Shown one piece after another: positions 18,976 through 28,123 of a stretch of 64,000 bases of DNA (its first letter is position 1; each line of letters begins with the position of its first letter). The translations under genes were made by a program, and so were the position numbers. The notes under the pieces were generated by a model, which made no database searches, had not been told where the DNA came from, and saw nothing but the letters and a program-made list of their open reading frames with translations. Source of the stretch: JAZDFC01 sp043808235 (lineage in GTDB: Bacteria > Bacteroidota > Ignavibacteria > Ignavibacteriales > Melioribacteraceae); assembly GCA_043808235.1 (NCBI GenBank), contig JAZDFC010000061.1:4049-68048 (forward strand), read 5' to 3'.

Positions 18976-20832
18976 ATGAAAAAACTTAACCTACTATTTG
19001 CACTTGTGCTTATGGCTTCTTCGGTCTTTGCGCAGGCAAATGTAACATTCCAGGCCGATATGACCATTGAAATTGGACAGCATCGGTTTGATGCCGCTAC
19101 CCAGAAGTTATATGTTACGGGTGATTTTACCGGATGGAGTACTGTTGCCGGCACAGCTCTTGAGCTGACCGATGCTGACGCTGATAAAATTTACACCGGC
19201 ACGTATCCAGTTGACCAGGCAACTTATCCTACAATTAACTACAAATTCATCTATCCTAAGATTGATGAAACCACACAGTGGGAAGACAAAATCGGAAACA
19301 GAACTTTTGATATTTCTGCTGGTGGAGATTTAACCATTCCTGTTTCTGTATTCGATAATCTTACATATGCAGGTGCAAATGCAACCGTTACTTTCAACTG
19401 CGATATGACCCTTTACGTAAATAACAGCACATTCATTCCCGGGACACACAAATTATGGATTGCCGGTAGCTTTACTGACTGGCAGAACAGCAGAGTTGAG
19501 TTGACTGCAGGTGCAGACAATGTTTATTCTGCTACTGTTACACAGGATAACCTTGGTGCTAATTTAGTTGGTGGTCAAACACTTCAATATAAATATTTGT
19601 TTGGCGACGCTGACTTTACAAATGTTACTTGGGAAGACGGTGATAACCGAACATGGTTCACACATGACGGCGCAAGTACAGCTACAAGATTTTTCAATGA
19701 TATGAACCCGACTTCAGATCTTGGCGATGGAAATGTTTTATTCCAGGTTGATATGCGCGTTTTGGAAGAAATAGGTATTTTCGATCCTGCCGTTGACTTT
19801 GCTGAAGTTAGAGGCGGATTTAATGCATGGACCGGTGGTGAAGATGCTACAATGATACAAGATCCATTTGATGCTAACCTTTGGACAAGAAATCATCCGT
19901 TCGAACAAATCCAGGTTGGCTCCGAGCAGCTTTATAAGTATTTTGCATTGTTAGCTGTACCCGGCATCTGGCTTGATGCTTGGGAAAGACCATTAAGCCA
20001 GGGCGGCGGTAACCGAGGTGTGGACTTCGAGGCAACCAACGATCAAGTAATAGCCCCTGTATATTATGACGACGTTGATCCGAGATGGGTAATTCCTGCC
20101 GGAACAAACGTAGCCATTACCTTTAGTGTTGATATGGCAAATGCAATGGATCCTGCATTAATTGCGCTTCCATTCGATCCAACTATAGACCAATTATGGT
20201 GGATTGCTGAACAACCCTCCTTTGTTCGTACACAGGGTTGGACAGATGGCGACAATATGCAAGTACTGCAAATGACCGATCCGGATGGCGATTATATCTT
20301 CACAGGCACACTAAATGTTACAGCTCCTTCATTCAACGCATTTGAATACCGTTATGGTTTCATCGATGCGACAGACGGCGCATGGATATTAGAACCGGCC
20401 GGTTACGGCGATTTTGCTTATAGAGTTAGATTTATCGGAATGAGCGGCGACAGAGAATTCATTCAGCCGTTTAATGCAACCCAGGATTCATGGGCAAATC
20501 AAGAAGATAAATCAGATCAGCAGGATGCATTCCCATTGGTTGGCGTTGAACCGATCAATGTTATTGCTAACAGCTATCAACTGGAGCAAAACTATCCTAA
20601 TCCTTTTAACCCGGAAACTACTATCAGATTCAGCTTGCCACAAGCTAACCTGGTAACTATTAAAGTGTACAACACGCTTGGTCAGGAAGTAGCAACCGTG
20701 TTGACAAAAGAATTGGCTACCGGTACTTACGAAGTTCCGTTTAATGCTAAAAATTTAGCAAGCGGTATTTACTTCTACAATATCAAAGCTGGCGATTTTT
20801 CAGCAACAAGAAAAATGATGCTCTTGAAGTAA
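18976..20832 (+). CDS. T9SS-secreted protein with four carbohydrate-binding-like repeats
   Basis: About 618 residues. The ATG at 18976 is chosen because GGGAGG lies 4 bases upstream; an in-frame TTG at 18964 lies before that site. A signal peptide (SSVFAQ) is followed by four immunoglobulin-like repeats, each opening with V-x-F-x-x-D-M (VTFQADM, VTFNCDM, VLFQVDM, ITFSVDM). They contain motifs such as VTGDFTGWS and IAGSFTDWQ plus FEYRYGF/LQYKYLF strands, resembling CBM20/CBM48 modules. The final 80 residues are a canonical type A T9SS sorting domain (QNYPNPFNPETTIRFSLP, YFYNIKAG, KMMLLK). Likely surface or secreted; a polysaccharide ligand is inferred from fold resemblance only. Confidence 0.85.
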   Translation: MKKLNLLFALVLMASSVFAQANVTFQADMTIEIGQHRFDAATQKLYVTGDFTGWSTVAGTALELTDADADKIYTGTYPVDQATYPTINYKFIYPKIDETTQWEDKIGNRTFDISAGGDLTIPVSVFDNLTYAGANATVTFNCDMTLYVNNSTFIPGTHKLWIAGSFTDWQNSRVELTAGADNVYSATVTQDNLGANLVGGQTLQYKYLFGDADFTNVTWEDGDNRTWFTHDGASTATRFFNDMNPTSDLGDGNVLFQVDMRVLEEIGIFDPAVDFAEVRGGFNAWTGGEDATMIQDPFDANLWTRNHPFEQIQVGSEQLYKYFALLAVPGIWLDAWERPLSQGGGNRGVDFEATNDQVIAPVYYDDVDPRWVIPAGTNVAITFSVDMANAMDPALIALPFDPTIDQLWWIAEQPSFVRTQGWTDGDNMQVLQMTDPDGDYIFTGTLNVTAPSFNAFEYRYGFIDATDGAWILEPAGYGDFAYRVRFIGMSGDREFIQPFNATQDSWANQEDKSDQQDAFPLVGVEPINVIANSYQLEQNYPNPFNPETTIRFSLPQANLVTIKVYNTLGQEVATVLTKELATGTYEVPFNAKNLASGIYFYNIKAGDFSATRKMMLLK

Positions 20833-20862
20833 GCCACAAATTTCACTGATTCACACAAAACA

Positions 20863-20897
20863 AAAAAAGCCCGACTTGAATAAAGCCGGGCTTTTTT
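20863..20897. terminator. Bidirectional terminator
   Basis: AAAAAAGCCCG and CGGGCTTTTTT form a GC-rich stem flanked by A and T runs on both sides, so it can end transcription from the T9SS-cargo gene (plus strand) and from the haem-binding gene (minus strand). The sequence just before it (GCCACAAATTTCACTGATT) resembles a widespread intergenic repeat. Confidence 0.88.
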
Positions 20898-20919
20898 ATG
20901 TACGAACTAAACTAAAACT

Positions 20920-21351
20920 TTATTGAAGCCTTCCCTCTGCCCATTTTTTAATTGTGGCCTTCTGTTCAAGCGTTAATACTGAATTAGGATGAAGAAATGT
21001 GTACATCTTCATCGGCATCTCATCTTCGCTAACCTCTTTCCAAATTTCTTCTTTCAATTCTATTTTTTGGTTTATTCCATAACTCTCCCAAACGGAAAAG
21101 TTCAGTTTACTTCGGCCATCTTCAACATGCCCGACAATTAAAAATGAAACCGGTGCAATCTTGCTGTAAAACGGCCACTTAGTTTCGTTGCTGTGGCAAT
21201 CATAGCATGAAGTTTTAAATACATTCTTAACAGATGGGGATGCTCTAAGTTCTGCGGTAACCGGCGGATTAGATCTTTCCACTTCAATAAACTGAATTCC
21301 TATTAATGTTAAGAAAATTAAAAGAAACAATAATTTGAAAAACATTCTCAT
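20920..21351 (-). CDS. Haem-binding domain protein (single CxxCH), membrane-anchored
   Basis: 143 residues from the ATG at 21351, supported by GGAG 7 bases upstream; a longer frame to 21426 lacks such support. One N-terminal hydrophobic segment (FFKLLFLLIFLTLIGIQF) is followed by a periplasmic domain with one c-type haem motif CYDCH (49-53). The motif sits in the context SNETKWPFYSKIAPVSF, characteristic of the small 'haem-binding domain' family of Bacteroidota. Probably an electron-transfer or redox-sensing cytochrome; partners are not adjacent. Confidence 0.85.
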   Translation of the reverse strand: MRMFFKLLFLLIFLTLIGIQFIEVERSNPPVTAELRASPSVKNVFKTSCYDCHSNETKWPFYSKIAPVSFLIVGHVEDGRSKLNFSVWESYGINQKIELKEEIWKEVSEDEMPMKMYTFLHPNSVLTLEQKATIKKWAEGRLQ

Positions 21352-21499
21352 GCCAAACTCCGTTTTTGTTTTCTGCAAAGTTATATAAATGGTTATTAAA
21401 AAAAATAGCGAATTGATGTATATCAATCCCTCTCCCCAAAATCACTCGGCAGGTAAGAACTTTACCGTCTGTATTGGTGTTTTCTATTTGTAACGAAAG

Positions 21500-21724
21500 A
21501 TGAAAGAAGTACCTTTGATTTCTCCGTGCACTAAAATCTGCAGCATTGATATTACGACAAACCTTTGTGCGGGATGCATGCGTACCATTGATGAAATTAC
21601 TAACTGGGTTAACTACACGGATCAGAAGCGGGAGAAAATTATGGATGAAATCGAATTTCGAAAAAGCTGCTACTCAAAATATTTTGAGGATGGTAAATAT
21701 TCTAAAAAGGATTCAACTGATTAA
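21500..21724 (+). CDS. DUF1289 domain protein
   Basis: 74 residues. The pattern SPCTKICSID...LCAGCMRTIDEI gives four cysteines (CxxxC and CxxC spacing) followed by W, the signature of DUF1289, a small Cys-rich family suspected of metal or Fe-S binding. Its 3' end overlaps the 3' end of feoB on the opposite strand by 23 bp. Function unknown. Confidence 0.82.
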   Translation: MKEVPLISPCTKICSIDITTNLCAGCMRTIDEITNWVNYTDQKREKIMDEIEFRKSCYSKYFEDGKYSKKDSTD

Positions 21725-23621
21725 TTAAGACAACAAGTCCAACCGCGATTAGAAAAGTAAGAATGGTAATAAATGCGGCATGTCTCCACGAGAGCTCTTT
21801 GCTTATTGCCGCAATTGTTGCCAAACATGGGATGTAAAAAGTAACGAAAATGGTAAAACTGAAAACCTGAGAGAGGGTCATAACTGAATAAACATTCTTT
21901 GTCCCGAGCGCAGAGAATAATAAAATGAGAGCAAGTTCTTTTCTCATGATACCAAATAAAAGAGTTACACCAAGGATAGCCGGGAGCCCAAGCACACCCG
22001 TAGTGAAAAACTTAAGTGCGTTGTTTATTACAGTTGTAAGCTCGAAATGATTGATAATTTCTAGAACAATACTGCCAATAATTAAAATTGGCCAGGCGAT
22101 TACAACAAATTCTTTTAACCGCAGCCATGTTTTACTTACGAGCGTTTTAATAGATGGAATATGATAACGAGGAATTTCCATTATCAAACCAGGAGATACT
22201 TCCGGCATTAGAGCCGACATTACTTTACCGGTAATTGCAATAACTATTATGTTAAGTACATATATTAAAATGGCAGCTTCCATAGAAATAAAAAAACCAA
22301 CCAACCCGAAAATGATCGTCATTCTTGCCGAACACGGGATTAAAGTTGTAAGTGTAGCGGTAATTAATTTATCGCGGGTCGATTTAATGATTCGTGTTGC
22401 AAGAATTCCGGGGACAGTACAACCATAACCAAGTATCATCGGTACAATCGATAGTCCGTGAAGTCCGATTCTATGCATTATGTTGTCGATTAAATATGCG
22501 ATGCGTGTTAAGTAACCGCTATCTTCAAGGATTGCAAGAAAGAAAAAGAATGGCAGAAGAAATGGAATTACAATCCCGATACCGCCGCCAAATCCGGAAA
22601 TCAATCCATTTGTAAATGCATACAGAAATGATTCGCTTCCAAATTCGATTGACAGTATTATCCTGATCCTATCGAGGTTATCAACAAATATCGGTTCAAT
22701 TAAACTGCCAATTGCGAATATCAAACTGAACATTAAGTAAAGGATGGCAGCAAGAAAAAAATAACCAAAGATCGGATGCATTAAAAAATCATCTATCCTC
22801 TGGCGGTAATCAAATTTTGCAGGCGAAAGAATCGCGGTTTCTTTGAAAATTTTGAATGCCGAATCGTGCCTTGCAGATGAAATTACAAATTCAGGATTGC
22901 TTCCTGTGCTTTTCTCAAATTCTTCGAATAGAGCTGCTAATTTGTTGTTTGTTCCTTCGGAAAGAAATTCACTCAAGTGATTTTTTATGAAGGAATCTTT
23001 CTCTATTAATTTTATTGAAAGGAATCTCAAAGGAAACGGCGATTCGAATTTACTTTCGGCGACAATATTGCCGACATTATTTAAAAGCAGCTCTGTCCTT
23101 TTATCGAACTGAGTAACCGTAGGGATTTGCTTTTTCTCCCCGGATTGGAATGCTGTTTCGAAAAGCTGGTATATTCCCTCGCCCCTTTTTGCGTTTGTCT
23201 CGATAACAGGAATACCAAATTTTTCACTTAGTTTTTGAACGTCTATCTTTATTCCTTTTTTATGTGCCTCATCAATCATATTCAGTGCAATAATCATCGG
23301 TTTACCAAGCGCCGAAAGCTGTAAAGTCAGTTCAAGACTTCGCGAAAGAACGCAGGCATCTATTACGTTTACTATTACTGTATCGCCCGGCGAATTGAGT
23401 ATATAATTTATTGTTGCATTTTCGTATTCATCGTCGGTCTGAGAAGAATAAGTGCCGGGTAAGTCGCTTACCTCAATCTTTGTGTTGAAGATTTCGATAA
23501 CGCCTTTTGTAAGTTTTATGGACGCGCCCGGAAAGTTGGATGAAATTGCCTTATAACCTACCACCTCATTGAAAATTGTGCTCTTGCCGCAACTGGGCTG
23601 CCCAACTAAAATTAATTCCAA
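21702..23621 (-). CDS. feoB: Ferrous iron transport protein B
   Basis: 639 residues. An N-terminal G domain shows G1 GQPSCGKST, G3 DLPG and G4 NMID, followed by the GDI-like helical part. The C-terminal membrane domain has two Gate regions (for example SGFGGGIGIVIPFLLP and GCTVPGILATRII) and about eight to ten membrane helices. FeoB imports Fe2+ across the inner membrane with GTP hydrolysis. The start codon lies 1 bp after the feoA stop codon, so the two are co-translated. No FeoC was seen. Confidence 0.95.
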   Translation of the reverse strand: MELILVGQPSCGKSTIFNEVVGYKAISSNFPGASIKLTKGVIEIFNTKIEVSDLPGTYSSQTDDEYENATINYILNSPGDTVIVNVIDACVLSRSLELTLQLSALGKPMIIALNMIDEAHKKGIKIDVQKLSEKFGIPVIETNAKRGEGIYQLFETAFQSGEKKQIPTVTQFDKRTELLLNNVGNIVAESKFESPFPLRFLSIKLIEKDSFIKNHLSEFLSEGTNNKLAALFEEFEKSTGSNPEFVISSARHDSAFKIFKETAILSPAKFDYRQRIDDFLMHPIFGYFFLAAILYLMFSLIFAIGSLIEPIFVDNLDRIRIILSIEFGSESFLYAFTNGLISGFGGGIGIVIPFLLPFFFFLAILEDSGYLTRIAYLIDNIMHRIGLHGLSIVPMILGYGCTVPGILATRIIKSTRDKLITATLTTLIPCSARMTIIFGLVGFFISMEAAILIYVLNIIVIAITGKVMSALMPEVSPGLIMEIPRYHIPSIKTLVSKTWLRLKEFVVIAWPILIIGSIVLEIINHFELTTVINNALKFFTTGVLGLPAILGVTLLFGIMRKELALILLFSALGTKNVYSVMTLSQVFSFTIFVTFYIPCLATIAAISKELSWRHAAFITILTFLIAVGLVVLINQLNPF

Positions 23622-23622
23622 C

Positions 23623-23928
23623 TCAAATTCCTTCTACGAGAATTTTTCCTGCGAGCCCATGCCCGATAGCAATCTCACTGGCATTGCAATTAACAACTAC
23701 CGGTCCGCGTAAAGAAGAAACTTTTTTTATTCTTATTTTTTGTCCGAGGCGTATCCCCATATTCATTAGTTTTAATTTGGCATTGCTGCCTGCGTTTATT
23801 TCCACAATTCGGACAACCTCGTCCAACCGGCAATCCACTAATTTCTTGAGTTCAATTCCCGTTTCAATATTTGTTAACTTGTCATCGCGCATTCTTTTCA
23901 TTGATTTTCTTGATAGAAATAAGTCCAT
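23623..23928 (-). CDS. feoA: Ferrous iron transport protein A
   Basis: 101 residues. The SH3-like FeoA fold is visible: LDEVVRIVEINAGSNAKLKLMNMGI, then LGQKIRIKKVSSLRGPVVV and a final GHGLAGKILVE. It binds and modulates FeoB, whose gene follows by 1 bp. The N-terminal 25 residues are longer than usual, so one of the internal ATGs (23901 or 23892) could be the true start; no Shine-Dalgarno decides this. The divergent HAD gene starts about 135 bp away, leaving a shared promoter region. Confidence 0.88.
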   Translation of the reverse strand: MDLFLSRKSMKRMRDDKLTNIETGIELKKLVDCRLDEVVRIVEINAGSNAKLKLMNMGIRLGQKIRIKKVSSLRGPVVVNCNASEIAIGHGLAGKILVEGI

Positions 23929-24063
23929 AAACTATTATCTGTTATCGAAATTTATTCTCATGAGCAAATATAATCAAGCCAGCTTTAGAATTGGGAGAAT
24001 AAATTCATTTTACGTGCCTGTGATTGGACAATTTTCTAATTTTATGTAAAAGATTGGATAATA

Positions 24064-24837
24064 ATGTGTCTTCCACTGTTAATAGATCTTGATGGCGTTT
24101 TAAGAATTGGTAAACTGCCGGCGCCGGGTATCCGTGAGTTTCTTGATTTTATAAGATCTTCAGGAGTAAATGCGTGTATTCTAAGCAATTGCTCTCTTTC
24201 AACCGGAGAACATGTGAGGGGATTTTTCAAAGAGAACTCAATTACCTGCAATATCCCGATAATTACAGCAGCCGATGCTGCTTTCGAATTCGTTTCTTCA
24301 AAGTATAGCCGGGTGTTAGCGGTTGTATCAGATTCGGTTAAACATCTCTTCGATGGGTTGATTGATGAAATTAATCCCGAAGCTATCGTTATCGGGAAGA
24401 AATGGGATTATAATATCATGCTCGATATTTTTAACAGGTTACGCGGTGGTGCGGATTTAATAGCGTTGCACAAAAACAAATTTTGGATTTCACCTGAGAA
24501 TGAATTATTGCTCGATGCAGGGCCGTTCATTACAGCATTAGAATACGCAACAGGAAAGCAAGCAAAATTAATCGGTAAACCATCGCCGCATTATTTCCAG
24601 TCGGCGCTTCACAAACTTGGTTTTGATTCATCGCAAAAATTTTTAATGCTCGGTGATGATTTGGAAACTGATATTTACGGCGCTCAGAGTGTGGGATCAA
24701 TAGCAGTTTTGATTTACACGGGGAAGACAAAACATCCAATTCCATCAGAATCAACAGTCAAGCCGGATTATATAGCTGCTGATTTGAGAGAAACGATTTA
24801 TTTACTTGAGAAGATGATACTTGATAAAGTTAAGTAA
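24064..24837 (+). CDS. HAD-IIA (NagD-like) phosphatase
   Basis: 257 residues. HAD motif I is LLIDLDGVLRIG (nucleophile Asp and acid Asp), motif II is ACILSNCS, the Lys region is KLIGKPSP, and motif IV is MLGDDLETDIYGAQSVG. This order and the large C2 cap match the NagD/4-nitrophenylphosphatase branch that hydrolyses small phosphate esters. Substrate not determinable. Start is ATG 24064; monocistronic, divergent from feoA. Confidence 0.88.
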   Translation: MCLPLLIDLDGVLRIGKLPAPGIREFLDFIRSSGVNACILSNCSLSTGEHVRGFFKENSITCNIPIITAADAAFEFVSSKYSRVLAVVSDSVKHLFDGLIDEINPEAIVIGKKWDYNIMLDIFNRLRGGADLIALHKNKFWISPENELLLDAGPFITALEYATGKQAKLIGKPSPHYFQSALHKLGFDSSQKFLMLGDDLETDIYGAQSVGSIAVLIYTGKTKHPIPSESTVKPDYIAADLRETIYLLEKMILDKVK

Positions 24838-24882
24838 ATAAAGAAAATAAATTTGCAATCGGTAAAATTTAAATCGGCGATG

Positions 24883-25923
24883 TTATTTTTCTCTTCTTTC
24901 CCACGCCAAATCAACAATGGTTTTTAAAGTTTTCCTAAATGAGTACCCTGCATGACTCATTGATCTCATAAATCCTGCATCCTCCTTCAGGTCGGGATTC
25001 GGATTTACTTCCAAAACATAAAGTTTATTATCCTTTGATAACCGCATATCAACCCGCGCATAATCCCGTGCGCCAACGGCTTTAAAGCTCTCAATCGCAA
25101 TTCTGCCTGCTTCTTTCTCGATTCGTTCCGGTAATTCAGCCGGGCAGACGGGAATTGTCTTATGATATGCCTCGTGCATGGGATCCCATTTAGCATGATA
25201 ACTTACGATGTTGTGCAAATTATCCGGCATCCGCGAAAAATCAATTTCGCTTATAGGGAGTACTTCAGGATATTTATCGCCAAGGACGGCAACATTTAAT
25301 TCCCTGCCCTCAATAAATTCTTCAACTAATGCAGGTTGATTAAAATAGCTAATGCTATAATGGATTCTGTTTTTCAAATCCTCGTGATTCGTTACTATCG
25401 AATCATTTTCAATCCCAACACTCGCATCTTCGCGCACAGGTTTTACAATCAATGGGTAATTTAAGCCAAGGCGGTAAGTCTGTTTTTTATCTTTAACTAA
25501 CTTGTACTTTGGAGTGCGTATGCCGAGAGATTTTAATATCTTTTTGGTGAGCAGCTTATTCTGGCACGTACCCAACGCGACAGGATTAGCACCCGTATAT
25601 GGGATGCGAAGCAGTTCAAACATTCCGGCAAAAGCCATTTCGAGATGAGGTTTATCCCGGTAAATTTCCACGAAGTTGAATATTACATCGGGATTATTTT
25701 TGTCGAGATCCTCCAGAAAGACATGAACATCATCGAGGATGTTTAAAACGTAGGCATCATAGCCTTCTTTTCGAAGACTTTCTGCAATAAATTCAAATTC
25801 AGTAATCGGATCGCTCTCAGAAATTTCAAAATATGGCTGGAATCCCAAATCCTTTGGCGCTTCAACCGGCTCTTGGATCTTAACATCCGGGATAATTTCG
25901 TTATATACGATGGCTACTTTCAT
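24883..25923 (-). CDS. D-Ala-D-Ala-ligase-like ATP-grasp enzyme
   Basis: About 346 residues from the ATG at 25923 (AAGGA just upstream; a TTG at 25935 has none). The ATP-grasp architecture is clear: PYTGANPVALGTCQNKLLTK, the lysine strand YPLIVKPVREDASVGI, FIEGRELNVAVLG and metal ligands in YVLEVNPNPDL. It resembles D-alanine-D-alanine ligase but is more divergent and unlinked to mur genes (the murI here is 37 kb away). It faces a C39-like peptidase gene across a 94-bp divergent promoter region. Amino-acid or peptide ligation is inferred; substrate unknown. Confidence 0.85.
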   Translation of the reverse strand: MKVAIVYNEIIPDVKIQEPVEAPKDLGFQPYFEISESDPITEFEFIAESLRKEGYDAYVLNILDDVHVFLEDLDKNNPDVIFNFVEIYRDKPHLEMAFAGMFELLRIPYTGANPVALGTCQNKLLTKKILKSLGIRTPKYKLVKDKKQTYRLGLNYPLIVKPVREDASVGIENDSIVTNHEDLKNRIHYSISYFNQPALVEEFIEGRELNVAVLGDKYPEVLPISEIDFSRMPDNLHNIVSYHAKWDPMHEAYHKTIPVCPAELPERIEKEAGRIAIESFKAVGARDYARVDMRLSKDNKLYVLEVNPNPDLKEDAGFMRSMSHAGYSFRKTLKTIVDLAWERREK

Positions 25924-26017
25924 ATTCCTTATCAAAAGATATTAAAAAGAATTAAAAAATTGTAATGGAATATAAAAGTATTTATTTTTGTTTCCATTTA
26001 AAACTATTGGAAATTTA

Positions 26018-26854
26018 ATGAGCTTTTATCCTCAACCCGATAAATACCGATGCGGACCATTCGCTTTGAAGTACGCTCTTGTAATGCTTGGTATTTTTAA
26101 ACATGAAGACGGAATTTCAATAACGGCGGGTAGCACATGGTGGGCAGGTACCGATGAATTTGGACTTGCAAAAGCCGCACGTAAATTTAATTGCAAGATG
26201 AAGTATATTCAATCAAGCAATCCGAACGATGCTAAACGAGCATTAAACTGTGAATTGAAAAAGGGTAAACCGTGTATTCTCAGTGTGAATAATTGGGAAC
26301 ATTGGATCACGGTTGTTAATTACAGCAAAGGAAATTATGTAGTTATTGATAGCGAACAGGAAAATGTTATTAGTATTCGCACTGCGGCTTATTTGTTGAG
26401 GATGTGGAGATATAAGGATACGGAAAGCGGTGTGATTAGTTACGATGCATATGCTCTCCATCCGAAATTTAAAGTGTACACCAAAGCCAAACTTACAATT
26501 GATGACGCAAAAATGTTGATGTATAAACGCAATGCCGACCTTGCAAAAAAATGGGATCAATATTTTAACGATTTGATTAATATCTGTAAACCAAGAACCA
26601 AGTTGACTACAAACCTCATAACTTTTAATGATTTTTTAAGAAGATACGAAACTAATCTTATAAATCGTATCGGCAACTGGCACGGTAACCCTACTTATAA
26701 TGAATTGAAAAAAATACTTCGTAATATGTTAATCGTTGCCGATGTTTACGACTTGATAATCCCTCTTGATCAGGAGAAACGAGCTTTGATAGATATCTCA
26801 TCATTACTAATGATGTACTCTTGCGGTAAATATGGGATGGAGCCGTTGTATTGA
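26018..26854 (+). CDS. C39-like papain-fold peptidase
   Basis: 278 residues from ATG 26018 (TTGGAA 8 bases upstream; an earlier TTG at 25988 is less likely). Residues 5-115 carry a papain-like signature: Cys12 in YRCGPFALKYAL, His95 in WEHWITVV and Asp111 in YVVIDSE. This matches Peptidase_C39-like domains that cut after Gly-Gly leaders or other peptides. No transporter domain is fused. The C-terminal 160 residues are helical and not recognised. It is divergent from the ATP-grasp ligase gene, and the pair may make and process a peptide-like product. Confidence 0.75.
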   Translation: MSFYPQPDKYRCGPFALKYALVMLGIFKHEDGISITAGSTWWAGTDEFGLAKAARKFNCKMKYIQSSNPNDAKRALNCELKKGKPCILSVNNWEHWITVVNYSKGNYVVIDSEQENVISIRTAAYLLRMWRYKDTESGVISYDAYALHPKFKVYTKAKLTIDDAKMLMYKRNADLAKKWDQYFNDLINICKPRTKLTTNLITFNDFLRRYETNLINRIGNWHGNPTYNELKKILRNMLIVADVYDLIIPLDQEKRALIDISSLLMMYSCGKYGMEPLY

Positions 26855-26938
26855 TTGTTGATTGAAGATTGATGATTTTGGACTGTCGGTAGGCATTGAA
26901 TTTTTTTTAGCATGTAAAATTGGAAAGAAGAATAAATT

Positions 26939-27505
26939 ATGAACCAAATAATCCGTCACCCGAAGATTTTAAAAAGAGAAAAAACTGTCCTGCTGATTGT
27001 TGATATTCAGGAAAGAATTATCAATGCGATGACTGAAAAGGATAGGCTGATAGAGAATAACCTTAAACTCATAAAAGGAATGAAAATATTAAATGTGCCA
27101 ATTTATTTTACCGAGCAGTATCCCAAAGGACTCAGCACAACATTGCCAGAAATTAAAAACGAACTTGACAGCACTGAATCGATAATCAAGATGAGCTTTA
27201 GCTGTGCCGGCGCCGGCGATTTGTTTTTGCAGTTTAAGCAGCGCGGACTCGAACAGGTTGTTATTACAGGAGTTGAATCGCATGTTTGCGTTCAGCAAAC
27301 TGTTTTGGATCTTCTTGCAAATAACTTTCAGGTTGATGTTGCTGCAGACGCTGTTTCATCCCGAAGAACATTCGATTATCAAACAGCCTTGGCGCGGATG
27401 GGCAAAGCCGGTGCAGAAATCACCTCAACAGAATCGATACTTTTTGAATTATTGACTGTATGTGGCACTGATGAGTTTAAATCGATTTCGCGTCTTGTTA
27501 AATGA
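26939..27505 (+). CDS. Isochorismatase-like cysteine hydrolase
   Basis: 188 residues. The catalytic triad is visible: Asp in VLLIVDIQE, Lys in IIKMSFSCAG, and Cys in VESHVCVQQT, followed by DAVSSR. The family hydrolyses amides or vinyl ethers (nicotinamidase, YcaC, isochorismatase); the closest look is to the generic YcaC-like hydrolases. Substrate unknown. Own transcription unit; about 200 bp without features follows it. Confidence 0.88.
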   Translation: MNQIIRHPKILKREKTVLLIVDIQERIINAMTEKDRLIENNLKLIKGMKILNVPIYFTEQYPKGLSTTLPEIKNELDSTESIIKMSFSCAGAGDLFLQFKQRGLEQVVITGVESHVCVQQTVLDLLANNFQVDVAADAVSSRRTFDYQTALARMGKAGAEITSTESILFELLTVCGTDEFKSISRLVK

Positions 27506-27703
27506 AATTATGCGATTATCAATTAAAACTGCTGTTCTCCGTAACTCCCTTTAAAATATTGTAAAAAAATAGCATCCTACCCTAAAATCATTTCGCAATT
27601 CTTCGATAATAAGCTCAGGAAAAGTCATTTTTAATGAATTTAGTGAATAAGATTTTCCCTATTAGTTGGGTTTATTAACTATTAAAAGCAGGGAGGCTTT
27701 TAA

Positions 27704-28108
27704 ATGGAAACAAGGAATATTTTTCGTAGAATTATTATCTGCTTAGGCTTTTTCGTTCTCATTTCAGGATTTAAAATGGTCACTGTCCATAGACCAATTC
27801 TGGAAGGAGAAGAATACCTTGCGTTTGCGGAATCAATGCCGGAACCGGTTGGTGGAATCAAGGCCATACACGCAAAACTTAAATACCCAAAGGTTGCTCA
27901 AGAGGCAAAACTTCAGGGGAAAGTTTTTGTGTTGGTTTTTGTTAATGCCAATGGTGGAGTTGATGATGTAAAAGTTGTGAAAGGTCTGGGTGGTGGATGC
28001 GACGAAGAGGTCGTAGAAGCTGTAAAATCAACAAAATTTGTCCCGGGTAAAAACAAGGGGCAGCCAATTAAAGTTAAATTGGCTTTATCATTTGAATTCA
28101 AATTATAA
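27704..28108 (+). CDS. TonB C-terminal domain protein
   Basis: 134 residues. A hydrophobic N-terminus (IIICLGFFVLISGF) may be a membrane anchor or signal. The rest is a TonB_C fold: LKYPKVAQEAKLQGKVFVLVFV, then GLGGGCDEEVVEAV and KFVPGKNKGQPIKVKLALSFEF. It lacks the Pro-rich spacer of a full energy transducer, so it may be a periplasmic TonB-like accessory protein. A strong GGGAGG site precedes the ATG. The chemoreceptor gene starts 15 bp downstream, suggesting an operon, an unusual pairing. Confidence 0.82.
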   Translation: METRNIFRRIIICLGFFVLISGFKMVTVHRPILEGEEYLAFAESMPEPVGGIKAIHAKLKYPKVAQEAKLQGKVFVLVFVNANGGVDDVKVVKGLGGGCDEEVVEAVKSTKFVPGKNKGQPIKVKLALSFEFKL

Positions 28109-28123
28109 AATTGAGGTGTGATA

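Noticed and set aside
24883..25923. A genuine D-alanine-D-alanine ligase of peptidoglycan synthesis
   Set aside because: No mur/fts genes adjoin it, the N-terminal region differs, and it is paired with a peptidase; the broader ATP-grasp label is safer.
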